From contig JAQVSX010000056.1 of NCBI GenBank assembly GCA_028700355.1, positions 1 through 5,413 of the forward strand: a stretch of 5,413 nt of DNA, given 5' to 3'. Source of the stretch: Clostridia bacterium. GTDB lineage: Bacteria; Bacillota; Clostridia; Christensenellales; HGM11417. Within the stretch, counting starts at the first letter, position 1; each line of letters begins with the position of its first letter. Positions 1-5,413 of the stretch are shown here, piece by piece. A model generated the notes under the pieces. It saw only the letters and a list, made by a program, of their open reading frames with translations. It was not told where the DNA came from and did not search any database. The position numbers were made by a program, and so were the translations under genes.

Positions 1-208
1 TACAAACGGCGAAGAAGGCACGATATATATCCCGGGCGAAGGTCATAACCTGCAAGAGCACAGCAGCGTTTTAATACGCGGCGGCAGAATACGTGATTTG
101 CCGGGCGTGCGTTATCATATTGTACGTGGTGCTTTAGATACTGCGGGCGTAGATAAAAGGAAGCAGGGACGTTCAAAATACGGCGCAAAAAAACCAAAGC
201 AAGCATAA
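1..208 (+). CDS. rpsL: 30S ribosomal protein S12, C-terminal part (5' truncated by window edge)
   Basis: S12 sits at the decoding centre of the 30S subunit and affects tRNA selection accuracy. The complete codons start at base 2 and give 68 residues before TAA at 206-208; full-length S12 is about 124-140 residues, so roughly the first half lies outside the window. The family signatures [10 protein letters not shown], the LIRGG loop, [12 protein letters not shown] and the basic tail [12 protein letters not shown] are all present. The aspartate of RDLPG, the known site of beta-methylthiolation by RimO in E. coli, is kept. The residue before it is arginine (CGT at 92-94), where E. coli and most bacteria have Lys88; this substitution is linked to streptomycin resistance. 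The residues before YIPGEG (EEGTI) also differ from the common IEVTA/FEVTS. It is the first gene of the str operon here, followed by an unusually long 198-base gap. The identification is secure. Confidence 0.97.
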   Translation, partial: TNGEEGTIYIPGEGHNLQEHSSVLIRGGRIRDLPGVRYHIVRGALDTAGVDKRKQGRSKYGAKKPKQA

Positions 209-220
209 GGCTGTAAAAAT

Positions 221-249
221 TTAATACCAAATATTATTCGGACTATAAA
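221..249 (+). promoter_or_regulatory. possible internal promoter upstream of rpsG (weak)
   Basis: TTAATA (221-226) and TATAAA (244-249) are separated by 17 bases, matching the sigma-A consensus at 4 of 6 and 5 of 6 positions. Transcription would begin near 255-257, just before the first strand of the foldable element at 260. In AT-rich DNA such matches occur by chance, and rpsG could equally be transcribed only by read-through from rpsL. This is a suggestion from spacing and position, not a firm call. Confidence 0.2.
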
Positions 250-259
250 ACTAAGTAAG

Positions 260-400
260 ACCTCTTATTGTTTTATTAGGGTTACGAAAAATTTGGTAGG
301 CAGTATGCAATTATTGCAGAAGTGTAGACGGCTATTTAAGCTGTCCGAGCTGTACTGAAAGGGTAAAAACCCTAAAACAAGAATAATACAATAAGGAGGT
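260..400 (+). promoter_or_regulatory. structured rpsL-rpsG intercistronic leader that can mask the rpsG ribosome binding site
   Basis: The 198-base gap between rpsL and rpsG contains nested complementary segments. Bases 260-271 pair with 388-400 (12 pairs, one bulged G), covering the whole AGGAGGT at 394-400 that serves rpsG (ATG at 407). Inside this, TTAGGGTT (276-283) pairs with AACCCTAA (368-375), 8 pairs. Further in, 301-306 pairs with 352-357 (one G-U pair), enclosing two hairpins: TGCAA/TTGCA (306-310/314-318) and GACGGC/GCTGTC (327-332/340-345, one G-U pair). A local hairpin AGGGT/ACCCT (360-364/369-373) would compete with the 276-283 pairing, so two alternative states are possible. 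It is known that in E. coli S7 binds the S12-S7 intercistronic RNA and represses translation; that this region does something similar is inference. The pairing is read directly from the sequence, and no folding energy was calculated. Confidence 0.5.
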
Positions 401-406
401 AATTTT

Positions 407-877
407 ATGCCAAGAAGAGCAGGTGTGCCAAAACGTGATGTTTTGCCCGATCCTTTATATAAAAGCAAACAGCTAACCAAGCTGATAAATCAGATTATGC
501 TTGACGGTAAAAAGGGTATAGCGCAAGGCATTGTATATGAGGCGCTTGAAATTGCAAAAAATAAATTAAAAGCAGAGCCTATGGATATTTTTAATCAGGC
601 ATTAAATAATGTTATGCCTGTTTTGGAAGTCAAGGCAAGAAGAGTAGGCGGCGCAAACTATCAGGTGCCTATTGAAGTAAGACCGGAAAGGCGCAAGACA
701 TTGGGTGTCAGGTGGATAGTAAGCGCGGCAAGAAAAAGAAGCGAAAGGGAAATGAGCCAGCAGTTAGCGGGTGAATTGATGGACGCTTACAACAGTACGG
801 GAAGCGCATTCAAAAAGAAAGAGGATACGCACAGAATGGCAGAGGCGAATAAGGCGTTTGCGCATTATCGCTGGTAA
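407..877 (+). CDS. rpsG: 30S ribosomal protein S7
   Basis: S7 nucleates assembly of the 16S rRNA 3' major domain (the 30S head) and lies close to the E site and the mRNA exit path. The product is 156 residues, the usual bacterial length. Family landmarks are visible: the N-terminal [17 protein letters not shown], the central [17 protein letters not shown] (about 75-91) with the following RPERR, and the C-terminal [20 protein letters not shown] ending in HYRW. The start is set by AGGAGGT at 394-400, six bases before the ATG, a near-ideal ribosome binding site. The upstream 198 bases can fold so that this site is hidden, which suggests translational control. In E. coli S7 is the autogenous regulator of this operon, so S7 is the natural candidate ligand here (inferred). 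fusA follows after only 12 bases, implying co-transcription and probably translational coupling. Confidence 0.98.
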   Translation: MPRRAGVPKRDVLPDPLYKSKQLTKLINQIMLDGKKGIAQGIVYEALEIAKNKLKAEPMDIFNQALNNVMPVLEVKARRVGGANYQVPIEVRPERRKTLGVRWIVSAARKRSEREMSQQLAGELMDAYNSTGSAFKKKEDTHRMAEANKAFAHYRW

Positions 878-889
878 CGGGAGAATAGT

Positions 890-2965
890 ATGCCAAGACA
901 ATACCAAATAAATGTGACAAGAAATATAGGCATTATGGCTCATATTGATGCCGGAAAGACTACAACTACCGAAAGGATTTTGTATTTTACCGGTAAAATT
1001 CATAAAGTAGGCGAAGTTCATGAAGGCGCTGCTACAATGGATTTTATGGTTCAGGAGCAGGAAAGGGGCATTACTATTCAGAGTGCCGCTACTACCTGCA
1101 TTTGGAAAGAACATAGAATAAACATTATAGATACGCCGGGACACGTGGACTTTACCGTCGAGGTAGAGCGTTCTCTTCGTGTGCTTGACGGCGCTGTTGC
1201 ATTATTTTGCGCAAAGGGCGGCGTAGAGCCTCAAAGCGAAACGGTGTGGCGGCAGGCTGATAAATACAAAGTACCCCGCCTTGCTTATGTAAACAAGATG
1301 GATATGAACGGCGCTAATTTTTATAACACCGTTAAAATGATAAGAGAAAGGCTAAAAGCAAATGCGATGCCGATGCAACTTCCCATAGGAGAGGCAGAAT
1401 CGTTTAAGGGCATTGTAGATTTGCTTGAAAATAAGGCTGTTGTATATAAAGACGATTTAGGGAATTTTACGGTAGAGGAAGTTCCTGCCGAAATGAAAGA
1501 GCAGGTGCAAAAATACAGGAAGGAGCTTGTCGAGTTTATCGCCGAACAGGACGACGAACTTATGATGAAATACCTTGACGGCGGAGAGCTTAACGTTAGC
1601 GAGCTGAAAAAAGGCTTGCGTTTAGCGGTGATAGGGTTAAAGGTTACGCCGGTGCTTTGCGGCACTTCCTACAAAAATAAGGGAACGCATAATCTGTTAG
1701 ATGCGATTATAGATTTTCTGCCCTCTCCCATAGATGTTGACCATATTACGGGTACAAACCCAAGCAGCGGATTAGAGGAAGAGAGAAAGACAGATGACAG
1801 CGAGCCTTTTGCGGGACTTGCCTTTAAAATTGTATCCGACCCCTTTGTGGGCAAGCTTGCGTATTGCAGGGTTTATTCGGGTATATTAAAAGCAGGCTCT
1901 TATGTCTATAACAGCAGCAAAGAAAAAAAAGAAAGGATAGGCAGACTTGTGCTTATGCACGCAAACCACAGGGAAGATGTGGACAGTGCTTATTCCGGCG
2001 ATATAGTTGCCATTGTGGGACTTAAAGAAACGACGACTGGCGACACACTTTGCAGCGACCAAAAGCCTATAATGCTTGAAAAAATAGAATTTCCCGCCCC
2101 TGTTATAAATGTTGCCATAGAGCCTAAGACAAAACAGAGTCAGGAAAAAATGGTAAATGCGCTTGTAAAGCTTGCCGAGGAAGACCCCACATTCAAAACA
2201 TATACCGATAACGAAACGGGGCAAACCATAATTGCGGGTATGGGCGAGCTGCATTTGGAAATAATTGTAGACAGGCTGTTAAGGGAATTTAAGGTAGAGG
2301 CAAACGTAGGCAGACCGCAGGTAGCATACAGAGAAACTATCAGAAAAGCTGTCGAGGCAGAGGGCAAATATGTCCGTCAGTCAGGCGGTAAAGGTCAGTA
2401 CGGTCATTGCTTTATTAAACTTGAACCTAACGAAGCAGGTAAAGGTTATGAGTTTATTGATAAGATTGTAGGCGGCACCATTCCCAGAGAATATATACAG
2501 CCGGTAAATAGGGGCATAGAGGAAGCGTCAAAGAGCGGAGTTTTAGCCGGTTACGAAGTTGTCGACTTTAAGGTAACACTTTTTGACGGCTCGTTTCACG
2601 ATGTTGACTCTTCCGAAATGGCGTTCAAGATTGCGGGGAGCATGGCATTTAAAGAAGGTATGCGCAAGGCAAACCCCATATTATTAGAGCCTATGATGAA
2701 GGTAGAAGTGCTTACACCCGATGATTATTTCGGGGACCTTATGGGCAATATTGTCGGCAAAAGAGGCAATATAACCGGCACGGAAGACAGAAACGGCGCA
2801 AAGGTAATAAACTGTATGGTTCCGCTTTCCGAAATGTTCGGTTACGCAACAGATTTAAGGAGCAGGACTTCGGGCAGGGGCAGTTATTCAATGGAATTTA
2901 ACCATTACGCAGAAGTGCCCAAATATATATTTGAGAAAATAGCCGGTGATTCGGCAAAAAAATAA
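890..2965 (+). CDS. fusA: translation elongation factor G
   Basis: EF-G is the cytosolic GTPase that drives translocation of tRNA and mRNA after peptide transfer and, with ribosome recycling factor, splits post-termination ribosomes. The product is 691 residues, the normal length. G-domain motifs are intact: AHIDAGKTT (17-25), switch I RGITI (59-63), DTPGH (81-85) with the catalytic histidine, and NKMD (135-138); GTS in [11 protein letters not shown] is the likely G5. Domain III carries EEDPTF and GMGELHLEI, domain IV carries SGGKGQYGH and [16 protein letters not shown], and domain V carries [18 protein letters not shown]. The motif [20 protein letters not shown] suits a clostridial-type EF-G. 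The start codon has a modest GGGAG (879-883) six bases upstream, only 12 bases after the rpsG stop, so coupling to rpsG translation is likely. No truncation or missing key residue was found. It is followed by tuf after 44 bases. Confidence 0.98.
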   Translation: MPRQYQINVTRNIGIMAHIDAGKTTTTERILYFTGKIHKVGEVHEGAATMDFMVQEQERGITIQSAATTCIWKEHRINIIDTPGHVDFTVEVERSLRVLDGAVALFCAKGGVEPQSETVWRQADKYKVPRLAYVNKMDMNGANFYNTVKMIRERLKANAMPMQLPIGEAESFKGIVDLLENKAVVYKDDLGNFTVEEVPAEMKEQVQKYRKELVEFIAEQDDELMMKYLDGGELNVSELKKGLRLAVIGLKVTPVLCGTSYKNKGTHNLLDAIIDFLPSPIDVDHITGTNPSSGLEEERKTDDSEPFAGLAFKIVSDPFVGKLAYCRVYSGILKAGSYVYNSSKEKKERIGRLVLMHANHREDVDSAYSGDIVAIVGLKETTTGDTLCSDQKPIMLEKIEFPAPVINVAIEPKTKQSQEKMVNALVKLAEEDPTFKTYTDNETGQTIIAGMGELHLEIIVDRLLREFKVEANVGRPQVAYRETIRKAVEAEGKYVRQSGGKGQYGHCFIKLEPNEAGKGYEFIDKIVGGTIPREYIQPVNRGIEEASKSGVLAGYEVVDFKVTLFDGSFHDVDSSEMAFKIAGSMAFKEGMRKANPILLEPMMKVEVLTPDDYFGDLMGNIVGKRGNITGTEDRNGAKVINCMVPLSEMFGYATDLRSRTSGRGSYSMEFNHYAEVPKYIFEKIAGDSAKK

Positions 2966-3009
2966 AAAAAATAAATTAATATTAAAAGATTGATTTAGGA
3001 GGATTAAAA

Positions 3010-4223
3010 ATGGCAAAAGCTAAATTTGATAGAAGCAAGCCGCACGTAAACATTGGAACAATCGGCCATGTGGATCATGGTAAGACAACCTTAACGGCAG
3101 CCATAACTATGGTTATGTCGAGCAAAGGATTGGCAGACAAGAAAAAGTATGAGGAAATCGATTCCGCACCCGAGGAAAAGGCAAGAGGTATTACGATAAA
3201 CACCTCTCACGTAGAGTACCAGACAGATAACAGGCACTATGCGCATGTAGACTGTCCGGGCCACGCAGACTATGTTAAAAATATGATAACCGGTGCTGCG
3301 CAAATGGACGGCGCAATACTTGTTGTTTCGGCAACAGACGGTCCTATGCCCCAGACAAGAGAGCATATCGTTCTTGCACGTCAGGTTGGCGTTCCCTATA
3401 TCATTGTGTTTATGAACAAAATGGATACTGCAGACCCCGAACTTGCAGACCTTGTAGAAATGGAAATAAGGGAACTTCTTTCCAAATACGATTTCCCGGC
3501 GACGATACCCCTATAATAAGAGGTTCCGCCTTAAAGGCGTTGGAAGCATCAATGAATTTATCCGCAGAGGAGATGGCAAGCAACCCCGATACCAAATGCA
3601 TTTACGAGCTTATGGACGCAGTAGACTCTTATATACCAAATCCGCAGCGTGAAAGCGACAAGCCCTTCCTGCTTCCTGTAGAGGATGTATTTACAATTTC
3701 AGGACGCGGAACTGTTGCAACGGGCAGAGTAGAAAGAGGAGCCGCAAAGGTTAACGACCCTGTAGAAATAGTAGGTATGTCGGAAAAATCTAGAACAACC
3801 GTTTTTACAGGCGTAGAAATGTTTAGAAAGCTTCTTGACAGCGCTCAGGCAGGCGACAATGTAGGCGTTTTGCTCCGCGGTGTTGACAGAAAGGACATTG
3901 AAAGAGGACAGGTTATCGCCAAACCCGGCACAATCAAGCCTCATACAGAATTTGAAGCTCAGGTATATGTATTGTCTAAGGAAGAGGGCGGCCGCCATAC
4001 ACCTTTCTTTGACGGTTACAGACCTCAGTTCTATTTCAGGACGACAGACGTTACAGGCTCAATCAAATTGCCCGAAGGCGTAGAAATGATTATGCCCGGC
4101 GACAACACTACAATAAAAGTAGCGCTGATTACACCCATAGCAATTGAAGAAGGCTTGCGTTTTGCAGTTCGTGAGGGCGGCAGAACAGTAGGCAGCGGAG
4201 TTGTTTCCAAAATATTTAAATAA
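3010..4223 (+). CDS. tuf: elongation factor Tu, reading frame interrupted by a one-base frameshift near 3498
   Basis: EF-Tu delivers aminoacyl-tRNA to the ribosomal A site as a GTP complex. From the ATG (AGGAGG at 2997-3002, seven bases upstream) the frame runs 163 correct residues to YDFP, then hits a double TAA at 3514-3519. Reading on in the -1 frame from 3498 restores the family sequence [16 protein letters not shown] and continues to the stop at 4221-4223, for a joined product of 404 residues. Motifs present are GHVDHGKT (19-26), RGITI (59-63), DCPGH (81-85), NKMD (136-139), SAL (173-175, just after the shift), then domains II and III with [13 protein letters not shown] and [11 protein letters not shown] segment of about 20 residues after SALKALE is roughly 10 longer than in E. 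coli. Both halves look fully conserved, so a recent single-base deletion, a sequence error or -1 frameshifting are all more likely than an old pseudogene. tuf closes the operon before a terminator. Confidence 0.93.
3492..3498 (+). other. tuf frameshift point at a -1 slippery-type heptamer (T TTC CCG)
   Basis: In the tuf zero frame the codons read GAT TTC CCG GCG ACG, where family members have Asp-Phe-Pro-Gly-Asp-Asp, so one G is missing after CCG. The seven bases T-TTC-CCG fit the canonical X XXY YYZ pattern in exactly the right frame, and a one-base backward slip would yield Phe-Pro-Gly-Asp-Asp, the expected protein. Eight bases downstream a weak stem could form (3507-3512 with 3519-3524, one mismatch, six-base loop), followed by a second short one (3527-3530 with 3536-3539). 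The heptamer arises naturally from conserved codons, so its presence may be coincidence, and a base lost from a GGG run is also a common sequencing or assembly error. Confidence 0.6.
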
Positions 4224-4245
4224 GAGAAAGAGATAAACCGTTATT

Positions 4246-4276
4246 AAAAGACCTGCCTTTTAGGCAGGTCTTTTTT
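4246..4276 (+). terminator. intrinsic terminator of the str operon after tuf
   Basis: GACCTGCC (4250-4257) and GGCAGGTC (4263-4270) form a perfect 8-bp GC-rich stem around a TTTTA loop. AAAA (4246-4249) pairs into the following T-run (4271-4276), extending the helix to 12 bp and giving a classic Rho-independent structure. It lies 23 bases after the tuf stop and separates the translation operon from the regulator unit. The flanking A-run could give some function on the opposite strand, but no gene converges here. Confidence 0.95.
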
Positions 4277-4310
4277 GTGTGTAAATAAAATAGCGCAAGC
4301 GATAAATAGA

Positions 4311-4324
4311 AACCTTTAAAGGTT
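4311..4324. repeat. perfect 14-bp palindrome upstream of the AraC-type regulator
   Basis: AACCTTT directly followed by its reverse complement AAAGGTT, ending 15 bases before the -35 hexamer of the promoter at 4340-4368. The position suits an activator or repressor operator, perhaps for the regulator encoded next. It has no T-run, so it is not a terminator. AraC-family sites are more often direct repeats, so the link to this regulator is only a guess. Confidence 0.4.
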
Positions 4325-4339
4325 ATTTGCATACAATAA

Positions 4340-4368
4340 TTGATTTATATATAATTTTTTGTTATAAT
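4340..4368 (+). promoter_or_regulatory. sigma-A-type promoter for the AraC-type regulator
   Basis: TTGATT (4340-4345) is followed after 17 bases by a consensus TATAAT (4363-4368). The TG at 4360-4361 gives an extended -10 (TGnTATAAT). Transcription would start near 4375, leaving a leader of about 50 bases before the ATG at 4424. It is on the right strand, beyond the tuf terminator, and is the best promoter match in the window. Confidence 0.7.
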
Positions 4369-4397
4369 CATAAATAATATCTGATTTTTTGTATAAT
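4355..4397 (+). repeat. imperfect direct repeat of a T-tract plus -10 motif, possible second promoter
   Basis: TTTTTTGTTATAAT (4355-4368) recurs as TTTTTTGTATAAT (4385-4397), 30 bases downstream and one base shorter. Both copies end in TATAAT. The first copy is the -10 region of the promoter above; the second has no good -35 at the usual spacing but could act as an alternative start giving a leader of only about 20 bases. The two copies could instead be a duplicated binding site. In such AT-rich DNA part of this may be chance. Confidence 0.35.
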
Positions 4398-4423
4398 GTT
4401 ATTCCTTATTAATTTAGTATATT

Positions 4424-5146
4424 ATGATATTAAATGATAGCTTTCTGATAAATTTCATAGACGGCATACCCTATCCGATTCAAGTGTATGCTCCCGACGG
4501 AACGTCTGTAATGGTTAACAAGGCAATGTTAAAAGATTTTAATTTAGATTGCCCTGATAAAATAGTGGAAAAATACAATTTGTTTAAGGATGCTACCGTA
4601 ATAAAGGAAGGGTTAATTCCTTATGCGAAACGCACCTTTAAAGGAGAAACATTTACAATTGCAGATATAAAAGTTCCGCTTGAAGATATTAATTTGCGCT
4701 ATGGCGTAAAAGATTCTGACATCGAAGCGATGTATTTGGATATAACGATGTTTCCGGTTTATGATAATAAAGGTAAAGTAATATATGCTGCGGTAATGTT
4801 TATAAACAAACATATTTACCGCGGCAAAAAGGAAATTGAAAAAGCAAAAAAATACATAGAAATGCATTGTTTAGAAGATTTTAATATCAATGAAGTGGCA
4901 AAGGCGGCATATCATAGCCCGACTCACCTAACAAGACTGTTTAAAAAACACACCGGTACAACTCTTTACGAATATTATACCACATGTAAATTTATAAAAT
5001 TACAGAAAAAACTATTGGACCTTAACCTTTCCGTTGCTCAGGCATTTAATGCTTGCGGTTTAGACTATAACGGGCATTTTGCAAAAATTTTCAAAGAAAA
5101 AACAGGTTTTTCTCCTTCGGAATACAGAAAACAGCATTTTAACTAA
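4424..5146 (+). CDS. PAS-domain AraC-family transcriptional regulator
   Basis: Predicted cytoplasmic DNA-binding regulator of 240 residues. Residues 7-130 look like a PAS sensor fold: IDGIPYPIQVYAPDGTSVMV with VNKAML near the start, and ITMFPVYDNKGKVIYAAVMF at the end as the closing beta strands. Residues 138-240 are an AraC-type DNA-binding domain: KKYIEMHCLEDFNINEVAKA with HSPTHLTRLFKKHTG as the first helix-turn-helix, then LSVAQAFNACGLDYNGHFAK and TGFSPSEYRK as the second. The ligand and targets cannot be read from the sequence; PAS domains in this setting may bind a small molecule or cofactor. An in-frame TAG at 4415-4417 limits the start to about ATG 4424, and later starts would cut into the PAS domain. 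No Shine-Dalgarno precedes this ATG, unlike the other genes here whose starts are in view. It has its own promoter and a lipoprotein gene follows after 107 bases. The family assignment is firm and the function open. Confidence 0.9.
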   Translation: MILNDSFLINFIDGIPYPIQVYAPDGTSVMVNKAMLKDFNLDCPDKIVEKYNLFKDATVIKEGLIPYAKRTFKGETFTIADIKVPLEDINLRYGVKDSDIEAMYLDITMFPVYDNKGKVIYAAVMFINKHIYRGKKEIEKAKKYIEMHCLEDFNINEVAKAAYHSPTHLTRLFKKHTGTTLYEYYTTCKFIKLQKKLLDLNLSVAQAFNACGLDYNGHFAKIFKEKTGFSPSEYRKQHFN

Positions 5147-5253
5147 AAAAACAATAATATTCTTACCAAACTTGGTTATATATTATATATTCTTATTGTA
5201 TATTTTGCTATATAATAAAATATTATGTATATAAAAATAGGGAGAATATAATA
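5147..5253. promoter_or_regulatory. very AT-rich spacer with inverted repeat and probable promoter of the lipoprotein gene
   Basis: This spacer has no T-run hairpin typical of a terminator after the regulator gene. ACCAA/TTGGT (5165-5169 and 5172-5176) is a short inverted repeat that could be an operator. TGCTATATAAT at 5206-5216 resembles an extended -10 region, though no convincing -35 lies at the right distance. AGGGAG at 5239-5244 is the ribosome binding site for the ATG at 5254. A promoter here is likely from composition, but its exact place is uncertain. Confidence 0.35.
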
Positions 5254-5413
5254 ATGAAAAAAAGAATTAAGGTACTATGTATCATTATCTGCATTGCGGT
5301 AACGGCAATGTTTAGCGCTTGCGGTCTTGACAGCAATATTTTGGATTTTAAAGATTATGATGAGTTTAAAGAAAGCGTAAAAAATTATTCTATGACCGTT
5401 AATAACAACGGAC
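5254..5413 (+). CDS. putative lipoprotein of unknown function, N-terminal part (3' truncated by window edge)
   Basis: Fifty-three codons are visible and the frame is still open at the window end. AGGGAG at 5239-5244, nine bases before the ATG, supports this start. The N-terminus is a lipoprotein signal peptide: a basic MKKRIK, a hydrophobic stretch from V7 to M19, and a lipobox FSAC with Cys23 as the predicted lipidated residue. The phenylalanine at -3 is less usual than leucine but acceptable. The protein would be exported by Sec and anchored to the outer face of the membrane by diacylglycerol. The following residues (GLDSNILDFKDYDEFKESVK and onward) are charged and show no motif I recognise, so no substrate or function is assigned. 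It lies downstream of the PAS-AraC gene on the same strand with its own spacer, so regulation by that protein is possible but unproven. Confidence 0.8.
   Translation, partial: MKKRIKVLCIIICIAVTAMFSACGLDSNILDFKDYDEFKESVKNYSMTVNNNG

Noticed and set aside
360..380. AGGGT/ACCCT hairpin as a terminator before rpsG
   Set aside because: It is followed by an A-rich stretch instead of a T-run, so it does not fit an intrinsic terminator on the plus strand.
265..480. Minus-strand open frame of 71 codons across the rpsL-rpsG gap
   Set aside because: It overlaps the start of rpsG antisense, has no family signature, and its upper half is simply the complement of conserved S7 codons.
764..2367. Several minus-strand open frames antisense to rpsG and fusA
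   Set aside because: All lie opposite highly conserved coding sequence, lack recognisable domains, and are best explained by codon bias in the sense genes.
3512..3517. TATAAT inside tuf, which could suggest an internal promoter
   Set aside because: The bases encode the conserved Pro-Ile-Ile in the restored frame, and no -35 element lies at a proper distance.
3880..4083. Plus-strand 67-codon open frame inside tuf
   Set aside because: It is an alternate frame of the conserved EF-Tu domain II-III region with no homology that I recognise.
3540..4223. Separate gene starting at TTG/ATG after the tuf break
   Set aside because: The sequence continues EF-Tu mid-domain without a proper ribosome binding site; it is the second half of tuf, not an independent gene.
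5147..5180. Intrinsic terminator after the PAS-AraC gene
   Set aside because: The only hairpin (5165-5176) has a 5-bp stem with a two-base loop and no T-run after it, so read-through into the lipoprotein gene cannot be excluded.
5178..5190. ATATAT-T-ATATAT palindrome as a regulatory site
   Set aside because: Simple AT alternation in very AT-rich DNA gives such symmetry by chance.

Overview
The window looks like a low-to-moderate GC Gram-positive (Bacillota, most likely Clostridia) chromosome. The basis is the classic str operon order (rpsL-rpsG-fusA-tuf), strong AGGAGG-type ribosome binding sites, AT-rich intergenic DNA, a PAS plus AraC-type regulator, and an EF-Tu about 10 residues longer than that of E. 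coli, which from memory resembles Oscillospiraceae/Ruminococcaceae-type sequences. Genus or species cannot be named from the sequence alone.

Layout. Positions 1-208 hold the C-terminal 68 residues of ribosomal protein S12 (rpsL). A 198-base intercistronic gap (209-406) follows, and it can fold into a nested structure that sequesters the rpsG Shine-Dalgarno. Then come rpsG (S7, 407-877), fusA (EF-G, 890-2965) and tuf (EF-Tu, 3010-4223). The tuf reading frame is broken by one missing base near 3498, directly at a heptamer of the canonical -1 slippery type. A strong intrinsic terminator (4246-4276) ends the operon.

The second half is a separate, more AT-rich unit. A 147-base promoter region (4277-4423) carries a good sigma-A-like promoter, a perfect 14-bp palindrome and a repeated T-tract/-10 motif. 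It leads into a 240-residue PAS-AraC regulator (4424-5146) that has no recognisable Shine-Dalgarno. After a very AT-rich spacer, the 5' end of a lipoprotein gene (5254 onward) runs off the window.

How the parts relate. S12 and S7 are small-subunit proteins, and EF-G and EF-Tu are the GTPases that drive translocation and aminoacyl-tRNA delivery, so the first unit is one translation operon. The regulator and lipoprotein are unrelated to it. They may form a sensor/regulator plus cell-envelope target pair, but that is inferred only from adjacency.

Main points for a second look: (1) the structured rpsL-rpsG gap that can mask the rpsG ribosome binding site; (2) the tuf frameshift at T-TTC-CCG; (3) arginine in S12 at the position of E. 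coli Lys88, a classic streptomycin-resistance substitution. No tRNA, rRNA, CRISPR or mobile element is visible.
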